Shown here: positions 1 through 8,890 of the stretch, in pieces
Numbering within the stretch: position 1 is the stretch's first letter
Layout of the letters: the number at the start of each line of letters is the position of its first letter
Origin: Cryobacterium soli
GTDB lineage: Bacteria > Actinomycetota > Actinomycetes > Actinomycetales > Microbacteriaceae
Length of the DNA stretch: 64,000 nt
Reading direction: 5' to 3'
NCBI RefSeq assembly: GCF_003611035.1
Contig: NZ_CP030033.1
Span: 310,001 to 374,000 of the forward strand
The notes under the pieces: model-generated
Databases searched by the model: none
Told to the model about the DNA's origin: nothing
The model's input: only the letters and a program-made list of their open reading frames with translations
Program-made: the position numbers and the translations under genes

Positions 1-810
1 CCCACGGTCGACTTCCCCACCCCGCTCAAGACCGACACCACCCAGCGCAGCGAGATCATCGAGGGCGACGGCGCACCGCTGGTCAAGGGGCAGAAGGTGC
101 AGGTGGACCTGAGCGTCTTCAATGCCACCACGGGCGAGGCCATCGAACAGAGCAGCTACGACGGCACCAGCATGGCCAGCTTCGTCCTCAATGACCAGAC
201 CCTCCCGGGCCTCACGGACGGGCTGCTCTGCGCCGAGGTCGGCTCTCGCATCGCCGTGGTCGCGTCCGCGGCAGACACCTTCGGTCCCAACGGCGGTAAC
301 GCCGACATCGGCGTCGGCCCCGACGACTCGCTCGTGTTCGTCCTCGACGTGGTCAAGGGCTACCTCACCCGCGCCGACGGCGCCGACCAGCTGCCGGTCG
401 CCGGACTCCCCGCCGTGGTCCTGGCCGAGGACGGCACCCCCGGAATCACCATCCCGTCGGCCGAACCGCCCACCGACCTCAAGGTCGCCGTACTCAAGAA
501 GGGCGACGGCGAAGAGGTCACCGACGGTTCCACCGTCACGGTCAACTACACCGGCGTGCTGTGGGACACCAAGGAGGTCTTCGACTCCAGCTGGGCGAAG
601 GGTTCCCCGGCCGCGTTCGTCGCCGCAGACGGCTCCACCACCGAAGGCGGCGTGATCCCCGGATTCGCCAAGGCCCTCATCGGCCAGACCGTCGGGTCCC
701 AGATCATCGCCGTGATCCCGCCCGACCAGGGCTACGGCGACCAGGCCTCCGGGTCCATCCCGGCCGGCTCCACGCTGGTTTTCGTCGTGGACATCCTCGG
801 CGTCGACTGA
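1..810 (+). CDS. FKBP-type peptidyl-prolyl cis-trans isomerase (5' partial)
   Basis: The frame is open from the first base, so the start lies outside the window and the last 269 codons are visible. Two FKBP-like modules are seen: a divergent one at about residues 28-118 of the visible part and a canonical one at about 160-269 with VNYTG, VIPGF, a GYG loop and the closing strand LVFVVDILGV. FKBPs catalyse prolyl isomerisation; tandem actinobacterial forms of this kind are usually exported, but the signal peptide cannot be checked here. It precedes pafB and is separated from it by a strong hairpin, so it is probably its own transcription unit. Confidence 0.9.
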   Translation, partial: PTVDFPTPLKTDTTQRSEIIEGDGAPLVKGQKVQVDLSVFNATTGEAIEQSSYDGTSMASFVLNDQTLPGLTDGLLCAEVGSRIAVVASAADTFGPNGGNADIGVGPDDSLVFVLDVVKGYLTRADGADQLPVAGLPAVVLAEDGTPGITIPSAEPPTDLKVAVLKKGDGEEVTDGSTVTVNYTGVLWDTKEVFDSSWAKGSPAAFVAADGSTTEGGVIPGFAKALIGQTVGSQIIAVIPPDQGYGDQASGSIPAGSTLVFVVDILGVD

Positions 811-825
811 TCTCGCTGTCCGGTG

Positions 826-865
826 ACGGCCTGCCCCGCTCGACACGTCGAGCGGGGCAGGCCGT
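826..865 (+). terminator. Rho-independent-type hairpin after the FKBP gene
   Basis: Perfect 19-bp inverted repeat: left arm 826-844, right arm 847-865, with only two bases between arms. It starts 16 bases after the FKBP stop codon and ends before the pafB promoter. There is no U tract, which is common for actinobacterial terminators. Confidence 0.75.
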
Positions 866-880
866 TACGCGCACCACCGA

Positions 881-893
881 TAGAATCGCGTAC
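881..893 (+). promoter_or_regulatory. -10 element (TAGAAT) for leaderless pafB
   Basis: TAGAAT at 881-886 ends 7 nt before the GTG at 894, so transcription would start at or next to the start codon. No Shine-Dalgarno sequence is visible. This fixes the pafB start at 894 rather than any upstream in-frame codon, which would lie inside the terminator. Confidence 0.6.
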
Positions 894-1928
894 GTGTCGC
901 CCACCCCAGAAAAGCAGCATCCCGTCACTGTCGAGGAACGCCTCTTCAGTCTGGTCCTTGCGCTCATCGCCACCCAGATCGGCCTGACCAAGGCCGAGAT
1001 CCTCTCGACCGTGCAGGGATACCGGCAACGGTTCCAGGTCGGCGGCGACAATGCGAGCCTGGAGCGCCAGTTCGAGCGCGACAAGGACGACATCCGCGAA
1101 CTGGGCATCCCGCTCGAGACCATCGAATCGCCGGACGACCCGGGCAGCAACCACCACCTGCGCTACCGCATCCCCAAGGGCCTCTACGACCTGCCCGCCG
1201 ACATCTCCTTCTCACCCGACGAGATCATGCTTCTCAAGCTCGCCGCCACGGTCTGGCGCGAAGGGTCGCTCTCGGCCGAATCCCGCCGCGCGCTGACCAA
1301 GCTCAACTCCCTGGGGATCGATTCCACCGACCCCGTCATCGGCTACGCCCCGTCCCTGCGCGCCAGGGAAGCGTCGTTCGAGCCGCTCAGCAAGGCCATG
1401 GACCGAGGTCAGGTCGTGGCCTTCCAGTACCTCAAACCCGGGGAGAGCGCCCCGCGCCGCCGGGTGATCGCCCCGCTGGCCGTGGTGCTGCACGAGGGCC
1501 GGTGGCACCTGTACGGCTCCGACCAGGACGCCGGAGCTACGCGCACCTTCCTGCTGTCCCGGATCGTGGGTCCCGTGGTCACGGTGTCCGGCACCATTGC
1601 TGCCGCGCCCCCGGCGGACGACCAGGGCCAGCGGGCCCTCACTGAGCTGGATGCCCTCTGGCGCGCCCAGATCGCCCTGATCACGGTCGAACCGGGATCG
1701 GATGCAGCCGTGCGACTGAGCAAGCGCGGCACCCCCGGGCCGGGCGAGGGCAGCGTCGAGCTGCACTACACCGACCTCAACATCCTGGCCGACGAGCTCG
1801 CCGGGTACGGCCCGGAGGTGCTCGTCCTCACGCCCTCATCCCTGCGCGACGCCGTTCTGTCGCGCCTGCGCCACGTGCGGGATGCCCACACGCCGGCCCC
1901 GCAGGCCGAAGAGGAAATGGACCGATGA
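894..1928 (+). CDS. pafB: PafB-like WYL-domain transcriptional regulator
   Basis: 344 residues. An N-terminal winged-helix segment (about 10-70) is followed by a WYL domain in the second half, with the characteristic RWHLYG strand and a C-terminal WCX-type region. PafB and PafC act together in mycobacteria as the activator of the LexA-independent DNA-damage response; they take their name from the proteasome accessory locus. The stop codon overlaps the pafC start by 4 nt (ATGA), so the two are translationally coupled. Start chosen because of the TAGAAT element just upstream; upstream in-frame codons fall in the FKBP gene and the terminator. Confidence 0.9.
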   Translation: MSPTPEKQHPVTVEERLFSLVLALIATQIGLTKAEILSTVQGYRQRFQVGGDNASLERQFERDKDDIRELGIPLETIESPDDPGSNHHLRYRIPKGLYDLPADISFSPDEIMLLKLAATVWREGSLSAESRRALTKLNSLGIDSTDPVIGYAPSLRAREASFEPLSKAMDRGQVVAFQYLKPGESAPRRRVIAPLAVVLHEGRWHLYGSDQDAGATRTFLLSRIVGPVVTVSGTIAAAPPADDQGQRALTELDALWRAQIALITVEPGSDAAVRLSKRGTPGPGEGSVELHYTDLNILADELAGYGPEVLVLTPSSLRDAVLSRLRHVRDAHTPAPQAEEEMDR

Positions 1929-2959
1929 CAGTGAAGCCCGTCGCCTTCGGCGCCACCGACAAACTGACCTTCCTGCTCTCCCTTGTGCCGTTCCTGATGG
2001 ACCACGACAGGGTCAGCGTCAGCGCCGTTGCCGAGCATTTCGGCGTCTCGCCCCAGCGTGTGCGCGACGCAGTCAACCTCATCGCAATGTCCGGAGTGCC
2101 GGGGGAGACCCGGCAGTACCTGCACGGCGACCTCTTCGACATCCAGTGGGACGAGTTCGAGAACAACGACAACATCGTGCTCACCCACCTCGTCGCGATC
2201 GACGACTCGCCGCGCTTCTCGGCTCGCGAAGCCGCTGCGCTCATCGCCGGGCTGCAGTATCTCTCTGCCCTGCCTGAGAACGGCGACCGCGACGCCATAG
2301 CCACGCTGATGGCCAAGCTCACCCGGTCCTCAACCGGCGCTCCCAGCCAACTCGCGGTCTCCCGCACCGACTCGGATGTGGCGATCTCCATCATCCAGGC
2401 TGCCGTGCGCGCGGGCACCCAGGTCGAGTTCGACTACCTCAATGCCCGCGGCACCGCCGAGCACCGCTGCGTCGATCCGCTGCGGATCGAATCCGTCGAC
2501 AACGACTGGTACCTGCGCGGCTGGTGCCACCTCAGGGAGGCGATGCGCACCTTCCGGCTGGACCGGATGAGCCGGCTGCGCTCCACCGACGTGCCCGCCT
2601 TGCCGCACGACGAGTCCGTGCTGCTGCCCGACGCGCTCTTCCAGGGATCCGCGGACGACCTCACCGTCACGATCGAGCTGCCCGCCTCCGCGGTCGGCCT
2701 GCTGGCGGATTACGGCCCCGTGCCCACCGGCTCCGGACCCACCGGCGCGGCGGCGGCGGACGCACTCAGCACGGTGCAGCTTCGGGTGTCGCATTACCAC
2801 GGCCTCAAACGCCTGGCCGCGGGCCTGGCCGGCGTCGTCCGGGTGGTCGACCCCGGGCCCGCCCGGCAGACCGTGGCCGACTGGGCCGCCGCCGGCGTGG
2901 CCCGCTATGAGGCCGAGTCCTCGTCGGAGGTCCCGGTGACGGACGGGAGCCACGCGTGA
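1925..2959 (+). CDS. pafC: PafC-like WYL-domain transcriptional regulator
   Basis: 344 residues, paralogous to the preceding gene. An N-terminal helix-turn-helix (about residues 10-60) is followed by a WYL domain containing an exact WYLRGWC motif and the downstream FRLDRM. Expected to heterodimerise with PafB and bind DNA as the damage-response activator. ATG overlaps the pafB stop; its own stop overlaps the GTG of the next gene (GTGA at 2956-2959). The order pafB-pafC-tatA-tatC-helY is that of M. tuberculosis, which supports the assignment. Confidence 0.9.
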   Translation: MTVKPVAFGATDKLTFLLSLVPFLMDHDRVSVSAVAEHFGVSPQRVRDAVNLIAMSGVPGETRQYLHGDLFDIQWDEFENNDNIVLTHLVAIDDSPRFSAREAAALIAGLQYLSALPENGDRDAIATLMAKLTRSSTGAPSQLAVSRTDSDVAISIIQAAVRAGTQVEFDYLNARGTAEHRCVDPLRIESVDNDWYLRGWCHLREAMRTFRLDRMSRLRSTDVPALPHDESVLLPDALFQGSADDLTVTIELPASAVGLLADYGPVPTGSGPTGAAAADALSTVQLRVSHYHGLKRLAAGLAGVVRVVDPGPARQTVADWAAAGVARYEAESSSEVPVTDGSHA

Positions 2960-3300
2960 TCCCGGTGTGGGCGTGGATCCTGATCTGGACCGTTCTGGCG
3001 CTCGCCCTGCTCGGCATGCTCGCCTGGTTCGCCGTGCGCCTGTTCCGCAAGCTCATGGGAACCCTCGGCGCGCTCGAGGACCTCGGCGACCAGGTGGCCG
3101 CACTCGACCTGGATACGATGCCGCCGCGGGCGGCTTTCCATCCGGCCGTGTTCCAGGACCGCAGAGAACTCAGTCTGGCCCGCGAGCAGGCCAGGATCGA
3201 GCGGGTCCTCCGCCGCGCCCAGCGGCGGGATCTCTCAGTCAGCCGGGGTAAACTACTGCAACACACTCCCTACAAGCCAGAGGATCGACCCACATGTTGA
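2956..3300 (+). CDS. Small single-span membrane protein, function unknown
   Basis: 114 residues. One transmembrane helix at about 5-28 is followed by a charged, Arg-rich cytoplasmic tail. GTG start overlaps the pafC stop by 4 nt and the stop overlaps the tatA start by 7 nt, so it is certainly read as part of the operon. I do not recognise a family. Position next to TatA suggests, but does not show, a link to the Tat machinery. A TAAACT hexamer inside its 3' end (about 3248-3253) could be a secondary promoter for tatA. Confidence 0.75.
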   Translation: MIPVWAWILIWTVLALALLGMLAWFAVRLFRKLMGTLGALEDLGDQVAALDLDTMPPRAAFHPAVFQDRRELSLAREQARIERVLRRAQRRDLSVSRGKLLQHTPYKPEDRPTC

Positions 3301-3536
3301 GCAATCTGACCGGATGGCACTTCCTGATCATCCTCGTCGTCATCCTGCTGTTGTTCGGTGCGCCGAAACTGCCCGGTCTCGCGCGCAGCCTCGGCCAGTC
3401 GATGAAGATCTTCAAGAACGAAATCAAGAGCGACACCGTCGACGAGCCCGCAGACCCGGCCGCCGCTCCGGCACGGCCCGAGTCCGTGGACGGCACGACA
3501 CGGCCCGTCGGCCCGGGCGACCAGACGAAGCCGTAG
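3294..3536 (+). CDS. tatA: Sec-independent protein translocase subunit TatA
   Basis: 80 residues: a short N-terminal transmembrane helix (about 7-21), the FGAPKLP hinge, an amphipathic helix with SLGQSMKIFKNEI, and an acidic Pro-rich tail. This is the standard TatA layout. TatA oligomerises at the membrane to form the conduit for folded twin-arginine substrates. tatC follows after 4 bases, and no separate tatB is present in the window, as is common for minimal TatAC systems or where tatB is elsewhere. Confidence 0.95.
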   Translation: MLSNLTGWHFLIILVVILLLFGAPKLPGLARSLGQSMKIFKNEIKSDTVDEPADPAAAPARPESVDGTTRPVGPGDQTKP

Positions 3537-3540
3537 TCCG

Positions 3541-4335
3541 GTGGCCGTACGCACCACGAAGCGTGCGAAGCGCGGCGGCACTATGTCGCTCGGACAGCAC
3601 CTGCTCGAGCTTCGCAAGCGCCTGTTCCGGGCCGCCGCGGGAATCGTCGTCGGCGGCGTCATCGGGTGGATGCTCTCCGAAGGCGTCTGGGATGCCCTGC
3701 GCCAGCCCATCTACGCCATCATCGAGGCGCAGAACCGTAACGCGCAGATCAACTACCCCGACATAACCTCGGCGTTCGACCTGCGCTTGAAGATCGCCTT
3801 CTACGTCGGTCTCGTCATATCGAGCCCGGTGTGGCTGTACCAGATCTTCGCGTTCCTGATGCCGGGGCTGACCCGGGGTGAGAAGAAGTACGTCTACGGT
3901 TTCGTGCTCACGGCCGTGCCTCTGTTCATCGCCGGCTGTGCGGCGGGCTGGTACGTGCTGCCCCAGATCGTCGGGCTCATGACGAGTTTCGCGCCGAAAG
4001 AGGATGCTGCGTTCATCAACGCGCAGAACTACCTGGACTTCACGCTCAAGCTCATGGTCGCGATCGGGATCGCCTTCGTCCTCCCGGTCTTCGTGGTGCT
4101 GCTGAACTTCGCCGGGGTGATCAGCGCCCAATCGATCATCAAGTCCTGGCGGGTCGCGGTCCTGGTGATCATCCTCTTCACGGCCATCGCCACCCCGGCC
4201 GCTGACGTCATCTCGATGTTCATGCTCGCGGTGCCCATGATCGTGCTGTATTTCTCTGCCTACGGAATCGCCGTCCTGCACGACCGGCGCGCCGACCGGC
4301 GCGCCCTTGCCCTCGAACGGGAGTTGGCGCGCTAG
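3541..4335 (+). CDS. tatC: Sec-independent protein translocase subunit TatC
   Basis: 264 residues, six predicted transmembrane helices. The N-terminal MSLGQHLLELRKRLFRAA segment is the conserved signal-peptide recognition region of TatC. GTG at 3541 gives a 14-residue basic extension; an ATG at 3583 is an alternative start. TatC binds the twin-arginine signal peptide. Four bases separate it from tatA and eight from helY, so it is within one operon. Confidence 0.95.
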   Translation: MAVRTTKRAKRGGTMSLGQHLLELRKRLFRAAAGIVVGGVIGWMLSEGVWDALRQPIYAIIEAQNRNAQINYPDITSAFDLRLKIAFYVGLVISSPVWLYQIFAFLMPGLTRGEKKYVYGFVLTAVPLFIAGCAAGWYVLPQIVGLMTSFAPKEDAAFINAQNYLDFTLKLMVAIGIAFVLPVFVVLLNFAGVISAQSIIKSWRVAVLVIILFTAIATPAADVISMFMLAVPMIVLYFSAYGIAVLHDRRADRRALALERELAR

Positions 4336-4343
4336 CGCACTAC

Positions 4344-6788
4344 ATGACAGATCTACAGTCGCCGGCCGAGCGGTACACCGCGGCCCGCCTCCGCGCCCAG
4401 ACACCCAGACTGGAAGCCTTCCGGCGGGGCCTCAAGTTCGACCTGGACTCCTTCCAGCTCGCCGCCGGTGCGTCGCTCGAAGCCGGCAACAGCGTGCTTG
4501 TGGCAGCCCCGACCGGGGCCGGGAAGACCGTCGTGGCCGAATTCGCGATCTTCCTGGCCATGCAGCAACCGACCGCCAAGGTGTTCTACACGGCCCCGAT
4601 GAAGGCGCTGAGCAATCAGAAGTTCCAGGAACTCGTCGCCGAGTACGGGGCGGACCAGGTGGGTCTGCTCACCGGGGACACCAACGTGAACGCCGGTGCC
4701 CGCATCGTGGTGATGACCACAGAGGTGCTCCGCAACATGCTGTACGCGGATTCCGATCTGCTCAGCAATCTGGCCTTTGTCATCATGGACGAGGTGCACT
4801 ATCTCGCCGACCGTTTTCGGGGTGCGGTCTGGGAAGAGGTCATCATCCACCTGCCGCAGAGCGTGCGGATGGTGTCGCTGAGCGCGACGGTGTCCAACGC
4901 CGAGGAATTCGGCGACTGGCTGCAGGCGGTTCGGGGCGACACCGACGTGATCGTCTCCGAGGAACGCCCCGTACCCCTCGACCAGCATGTGCTGGTCAAG
5001 AGCAAGATGCTCGATCTGTTCGATTCGTCCGGCCTGGCCGCCACCCACCGGGTGAACCCCGAGCTCGTGCGACTCGCCCAGTCCGGCGGCCGGCCGGTGC
5101 TCGACCGCTCCGCCGGCCGGGGGCGCGGCTCCAGCCGGGACCGGTTCCACCACCAGCGGGCAGGGGCCGAATCCGGCCGGATGGACCGCGCGGAGATCGT
5201 GCGGCTGCTCGAGGGCAAGCACCTCCTGCCGGCAATCTTCTTCATCTTCTCCCGGGTGGGCTGCGACCAAGCGGTACGCCAGGTGCTGCGGGCCGGTGTC
5301 CGGCTCACCGACACGGCCGAGCGCGACGAGATCCGGCAGATCGTGGACGAACGCTGCCGCACCCTCCTGGACGAAGACCTCGCGGTGCTCGGCTACTGGG
5401 AGTGGTTGGACGGGCTCGAACGCGGAGTCGCGGCACACCATGCGGGCATGCTGCCCGCGTTCAAGGAAGTGGTCGAAGAACTCTTCCAGAAAAAGCTGGT
5501 CAAGGCGGTCTTCGCCACCGAGACCCTGGCCCTGGGCATCAACATGCCGGCCCGCACCGTGGTTCTGGACAAGTTGGAGAAGTTCAATGGGGAGGCCCGG
5601 GTGCCCATCACCCCCGGCGAATACACCCAGCTCACCGGTCGCGCCGGCCGTCGCGGCATCGATGTGGAGGGCCACGCGGTCATCCAGTGGCAGCAGGGTC
5701 TCGACCCGCAGGCCGTCGCGTCGTTGGCCTCCCGGCGGACCTACCCGCTGAACTCCAGCTTCAAACCCACCTACAACATGGCCGTCAACCTCATCGACCA
5801 GTTCGGCCGGGAACACACCCGGGAGGTGCTCGAGTCGTCATTCGCCCAATTCCAGGCCGACCGAGCGGTCGTCGACCTGGCCCGGCGGGTTCGAGCCCAG
5901 CAGAGCTCCCTTGACGGTTACGCCGCGTCGATGACATGCCATCTCGGCGACTTCGCCGAGTATTCGGGCATCCGGCGGCGACTGTCCGACCTGGAGCGGG
6001 AGAACGCCGCCGCCGACTCCCACGCCCGCGGACGGGACCGGCGCCAGAAGGAGCTTGCGGCCCTCCGCACACGGATGCGCGCGCATCCCTGTCACAGCTG
6101 CCCCGAGCGGGAGGCGCACGCCAGGTGGGCCCAGCGCTGGTGGAAACTCACCCGGGAGACCGAGGCTCTGACCAGTCAGATCACCGCTCGCACCGGCGCC
6201 GTCGCCCGGATCTTCGACCGCGTCACCGACGTGCTGCTCGGTTTCGGGTACCTGGTGCCGGGGGAGGGCCGTGCGGTGACCCTCAGCGAGAGCGGCCGCA
6301 TCCTGCGCCGGATCTACGCGGACCGGGACCTGTTGGTGGCCGAATCCCTGCGTCGTGGCCTGTGGAATTCGCTGGACGCGCCCAGCCTGGCCGCCATGGC
6401 GTGCGCGCTGGTCTTCGAACCGCGTCGCGACGAGGGCGAGACCCACGAGCGTTTCCTGCCCAAGGGACCGTTCCGGCCTGCTTTGGACGCCACGCAGATC
6501 CTCTGGAGCCAGCTGGACGACCTCGAACGTGACCACAAGCTTCCCGGCAGCAACCCGCTGGCCGCCGGCCTGAGCCTGGCGATGTGGAAATGGGCCAGGG
6601 GAGACTCCCTCGGCCTGGTGCTGGAAGAGGCCGAGATGGCCGCTGGGGACTTCGTGCGCTGGACGAAGCAGACCATCGACCTTCTCGACCAGTTGTCCGT
6701 CGTCGCCGACGGCCCGGTCGGCCGCACCGCGCGCGTCGCGATGGACGCCATTCGCCGCGGAATCGTCGCGTATTCGTCGGTCGCCTAG
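4344..6788 (+). CDS. helY: Ski2/Mtr4-like superfamily 2 RNA helicase HelY
   Basis: 814 residues. Walker A APTGAGKT (about 55-62), DEVH box (149-152), SATVSNAEEF motif III, and motif VI QLTGRAGRRG are all intact. The C-terminal region carries the helical bundle typical of Ski2-like enzymes plus CHSCPEREAH. ATP-dependent RNA unwinding is expected; the cellular role in actinobacteria is not well defined. Sits between tatC and lnt, as in other actinobacteria. The stop codon overlaps the -10 element of lnt. Confidence 0.9.
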   Translation: MTDLQSPAERYTAARLRAQTPRLEAFRRGLKFDLDSFQLAAGASLEAGNSVLVAAPTGAGKTVVAEFAIFLAMQQPTAKVFYTAPMKALSNQKFQELVAEYGADQVGLLTGDTNVNAGARIVVMTTEVLRNMLYADSDLLSNLAFVIMDEVHYLADRFRGAVWEEVIIHLPQSVRMVSLSATVSNAEEFGDWLQAVRGDTDVIVSEERPVPLDQHVLVKSKMLDLFDSSGLAATHRVNPELVRLAQSGGRPVLDRSAGRGRGSSRDRFHHQRAGAESGRMDRAEIVRLLEGKHLLPAIFFIFSRVGCDQAVRQVLRAGVRLTDTAERDEIRQIVDERCRTLLDEDLAVLGYWEWLDGLERGVAAHHAGMLPAFKEVVEELFQKKLVKAVFATETLALGINMPARTVVLDKLEKFNGEARVPITPGEYTQLTGRAGRRGIDVEGHAVIQWQQGLDPQAVASLASRRTYPLNSSFKPTYNMAVNLIDQFGREHTREVLESSFAQFQADRAVVDLARRVRAQQSSLDGYAASMTCHLGDFAEYSGIRRRLSDLERENAAADSHARGRDRRQKELAALRTRMRAHPCHSCPEREAHARWAQRWWKLTRETEALTSQITARTGAVARIFDRVTDVLLGFGYLVPGEGRAVTLSESGRILRRIYADRDLLVAESLRRGLWNSLDAPSLAAMACALVFEPRRDEGETHERFLPKGPFRPALDATQILWSQLDDLERDHKLPGSNPLAAGLSLAMWKWARGDSLGLVLEEAEMAAGDFVRWTKQTIDLLDQLSVVADGPVGRTARVAMDAIRRGIVAYSSVA

Positions 6789-6797
6789 GCTGTTGAG

Positions 6798-8381
6798 GTG
6801 AAGACGGAGACTGCCCGCGCCGCCGGCCTGCCGCTGTGGGCGGCCATCCTGCTTGCCGCCGGGGCCGGGGCCATTCTCGACGCCGGCTTCCCCGACCGGT
6901 CGTGGTGGATCCTGGCACCGGTGGGTGTGGCCCTGATGCTGCTGGCCCTGATCGGCCGCGGTGCATGGACCGGCCTGTTGGTCGGGCTGGTGGCCGGGCT
7001 GTCGTTCTGGCTGATCCACATCAGCTGGCTCACCCTCTATCTCGGACCGGTTCCGTGGCTTGCCCTGGCCGGACTCGAGTCGATCTTCTTCGCCGTCGGG
7101 CTCGCGCTCACCGCCGTGGTCCTCACCATCGGCCCCCGGGTCTGGCCCAGCGTCGCCGGCCGGATCGGCGTCATCCCGGTCATCGTGGCCGGCCTGTGGA
7201 CCGCTCGGGAGGCCATCTCCGCCGTCTGGCCCTACGGCGGCTTCTCCTGGGGCCGGGTGGCCATGTCCCAGTCGGAGAGCCCGTTCAATGTCCTGGTCGC
7301 CTGGGTGGGCATGTCCGGGCTGTCGTTCGTGATGGTGTGGCTCAGCGCCCTGATCGTGCAGCTCTGCCGGGAGCCGGGCCTGCGTGTCGACGGTCGTGCG
7401 GCGATCGCGGTGGCCGCCGTCGCCCTGCTGCTCGCCTTCCCGGCCTGGCCGACGCTGCAGAGCGGTACCGCCCGGATCGCCGCGGTGCAGGGCGCGTCGG
7501 ATGCCGGACTCTTCGCCCGGAACGCGCCGGGCCAGATCCTCTCGGACCACGTGTCAGCCACGCTGCCCCTGGTCGGCGAGCCGGTGGACTTCGTCGTGTG
7601 GCCGGAGAACGGTATCGACGTGGACCCGCTGCGCTCGGCCGATTCGGCCCGGGTGGCCGATTACGTCAGTCGCGCCATGGATGCGCCGCTGATCGCCGGC
7701 ACCATCACCCTCCGCGACGGCAAGTACTACAACACCTCCCTGCTGTGGAAGGCGGGGGAGGGAGCCGTGGACATGTACGACAAAGTACACCCGGTCCCGT
7801 TCGCCGAATACATGCCGGACCGGGCATTCTGGCGTCCATTTGCTCCGGACCTGATCGATCTCGTCTCCCGGGACTACGAGATCGGCACCCGGGACAACGT
7901 TTTCGACGTCGACGGGATCCTCGCCGGCATCGCCATCTGCTTCGACATCGCCGACGATCAGCTCGTCCACGAGATGATCGACAACAAGGCCGAGATCATC
8001 CTTGCCCAGACCAACAACGCCGACTTCGGCCGGACCGACGAGTCCGTGCAGCAACTGGCGATCGCCAGGCTGCGCGCCATCGAGGCCGGCCGGACCGTCG
8101 TGAACATCTCCACGGTGGGTACGAGCGCGATCATGACTCCCGACGGCAAGACGCTCGACAGTCTGCCGACCTGGGAGCCCGGTGCCATGGTGCAGACGGT
8201 TCCCCTGAGCACCACGAACACGCCGGCGATGTCGGCGGGCCGGCCGCTCGAGTGGTTCGTCTCCGGGCTCGGTCTGGCCGGGTTGCTGTTCTGCCTGGTC
8301 GCGGGCCGCCGGGCGTCGGCGCCCGAGAGTCCACGCGCCATGCCCGACCGCGCCAGGGTACGCAAACGGCGCCGGGGTTAA
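6798..8381 (+). CDS. lnt: Apolipoprotein N-acyltransferase
   Basis: 527 residues. About six to eight N-terminal transmembrane helices precede a nitrilase-fold domain with the Glu-Lys-Cys triad visible as E270 (WPENG), K329 (YDKVHPVPFAEYMP) and C381 (ICFDI), then a final transmembrane helix. Adds the N-acyl chain to lipoprotein N-terminal Cys. GTG start is preceded by TAGGCT at 6786-6791 with a 6-nt gap, so it can be made from a leaderless mRNA as well as by read-through from helY. Confidence 0.9.
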   Translation: MKTETARAAGLPLWAAILLAAGAGAILDAGFPDRSWWILAPVGVALMLLALIGRGAWTGLLVGLVAGLSFWLIHISWLTLYLGPVPWLALAGLESIFFAVGLALTAVVLTIGPRVWPSVAGRIGVIPVIVAGLWTAREAISAVWPYGGFSWGRVAMSQSESPFNVLVAWVGMSGLSFVMVWLSALIVQLCREPGLRVDGRAAIAVAAVALLLAFPAWPTLQSGTARIAAVQGASDAGLFARNAPGQILSDHVSATLPLVGEPVDFVVWPENGIDVDPLRSADSARVADYVSRAMDAPLIAGTITLRDGKYYNTSLLWKAGEGAVDMYDKVHPVPFAEYMPDRAFWRPFAPDLIDLVSRDYEIGTRDNVFDVDGILAGIAICFDIADDQLVHEMIDNKAEIILAQTNNADFGRTDESVQQLAIARLRAIEAGRTVVNISTVGTSAIMTPDGKTLDSLPTWEPGAMVQTVPLSTTNTPAMSAGRPLEWFVSGLGLAGLLFCLVAGRRASAPESPRAMPDRARVRKRRRG

Positions 8382-8390
8382 CCGGCGCCG
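8367..8390 (+). terminator. Hairpin overlapping the lnt stop codon
   Basis: Perfect 9-bp inverted repeat, arms 8367-8375 and 8382-8390, six-base loop containing the TAA stop. Lies between convergent lnt and rbpA, so it may serve both directions. No U tract. Confidence 0.5.
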
Positions 8391-8438
8391 ATGGGGTGAT
8401 GTGAGAATTCCCGCGGACCGTGCGGCCCGCGCGTGGGG

Positions 8439-8801
8439 TTACGCGCCGACCTTCTGGCCCCGACGCTGACGCAGCACCGTCAGCCGCTCCTCGAGAAGCT
8501 CTTCGAGCTCCGCGCGGGTACGTCGCTCCAGGAGCATGTCCCAGTGGGTGCGGGCGATCTTCTCGTCGGAGTGGTCGACGATGACCGGCTTGGAATCGAC
8601 CAGCCGGGTGGCGGTCTGGGAGCAAAAACGGCACTCCCACTCGTCGGGCGCTTCGGCCTCGGCGGAGAAAATCATCACCGTCTCACGTCCGCACGTTGCA
8701 CACAAATACGTGTGACTCACTCGTGGTGAAAAGGTCACGCCCTCTTCGCTCTGCAGGCTCTGTGAACCCAACCTCATGCCACGCAAACTACGATCTGCCA
8801 T
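8439..8801 (-). CDS. rbpA: RNA polymerase-binding protein RbpA
   Basis: 120 residues. Core zinc-binding Cys C34/C37 and C57/C60 and the C-terminal sigma-interaction segment with RTHWDMLLERR are clear. RbpA is the actinobacterial factor that binds RNA polymerase with the principal sigma factor and stabilises the open complex. ATG at 8801 follows a GAGAGGAG ribosome binding site, so translation is conventional. It acts together with the SigA encoded at about 41 kb in this window. Confidence 0.95.
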   Translation of the reverse strand: MADRSLRGMRLGSQSLQSEEGVTFSPRVSHTYLCATCGRETVMIFSAEAEAPDEWECRFCSQTATRLVDSKPVIVDHSDEKIARTHWDMLLERRTRAELEELLEERLTVLRQRRGQKVGA

Positions 8802-8890
8802 CGTGTGGTCTCCTCTCGCGATGCATTCCTAGTTGTAAACCATCAAGCTGGACGTTATCTTTCCGTTATAGCCCTCTTGGCGGTGATCTC

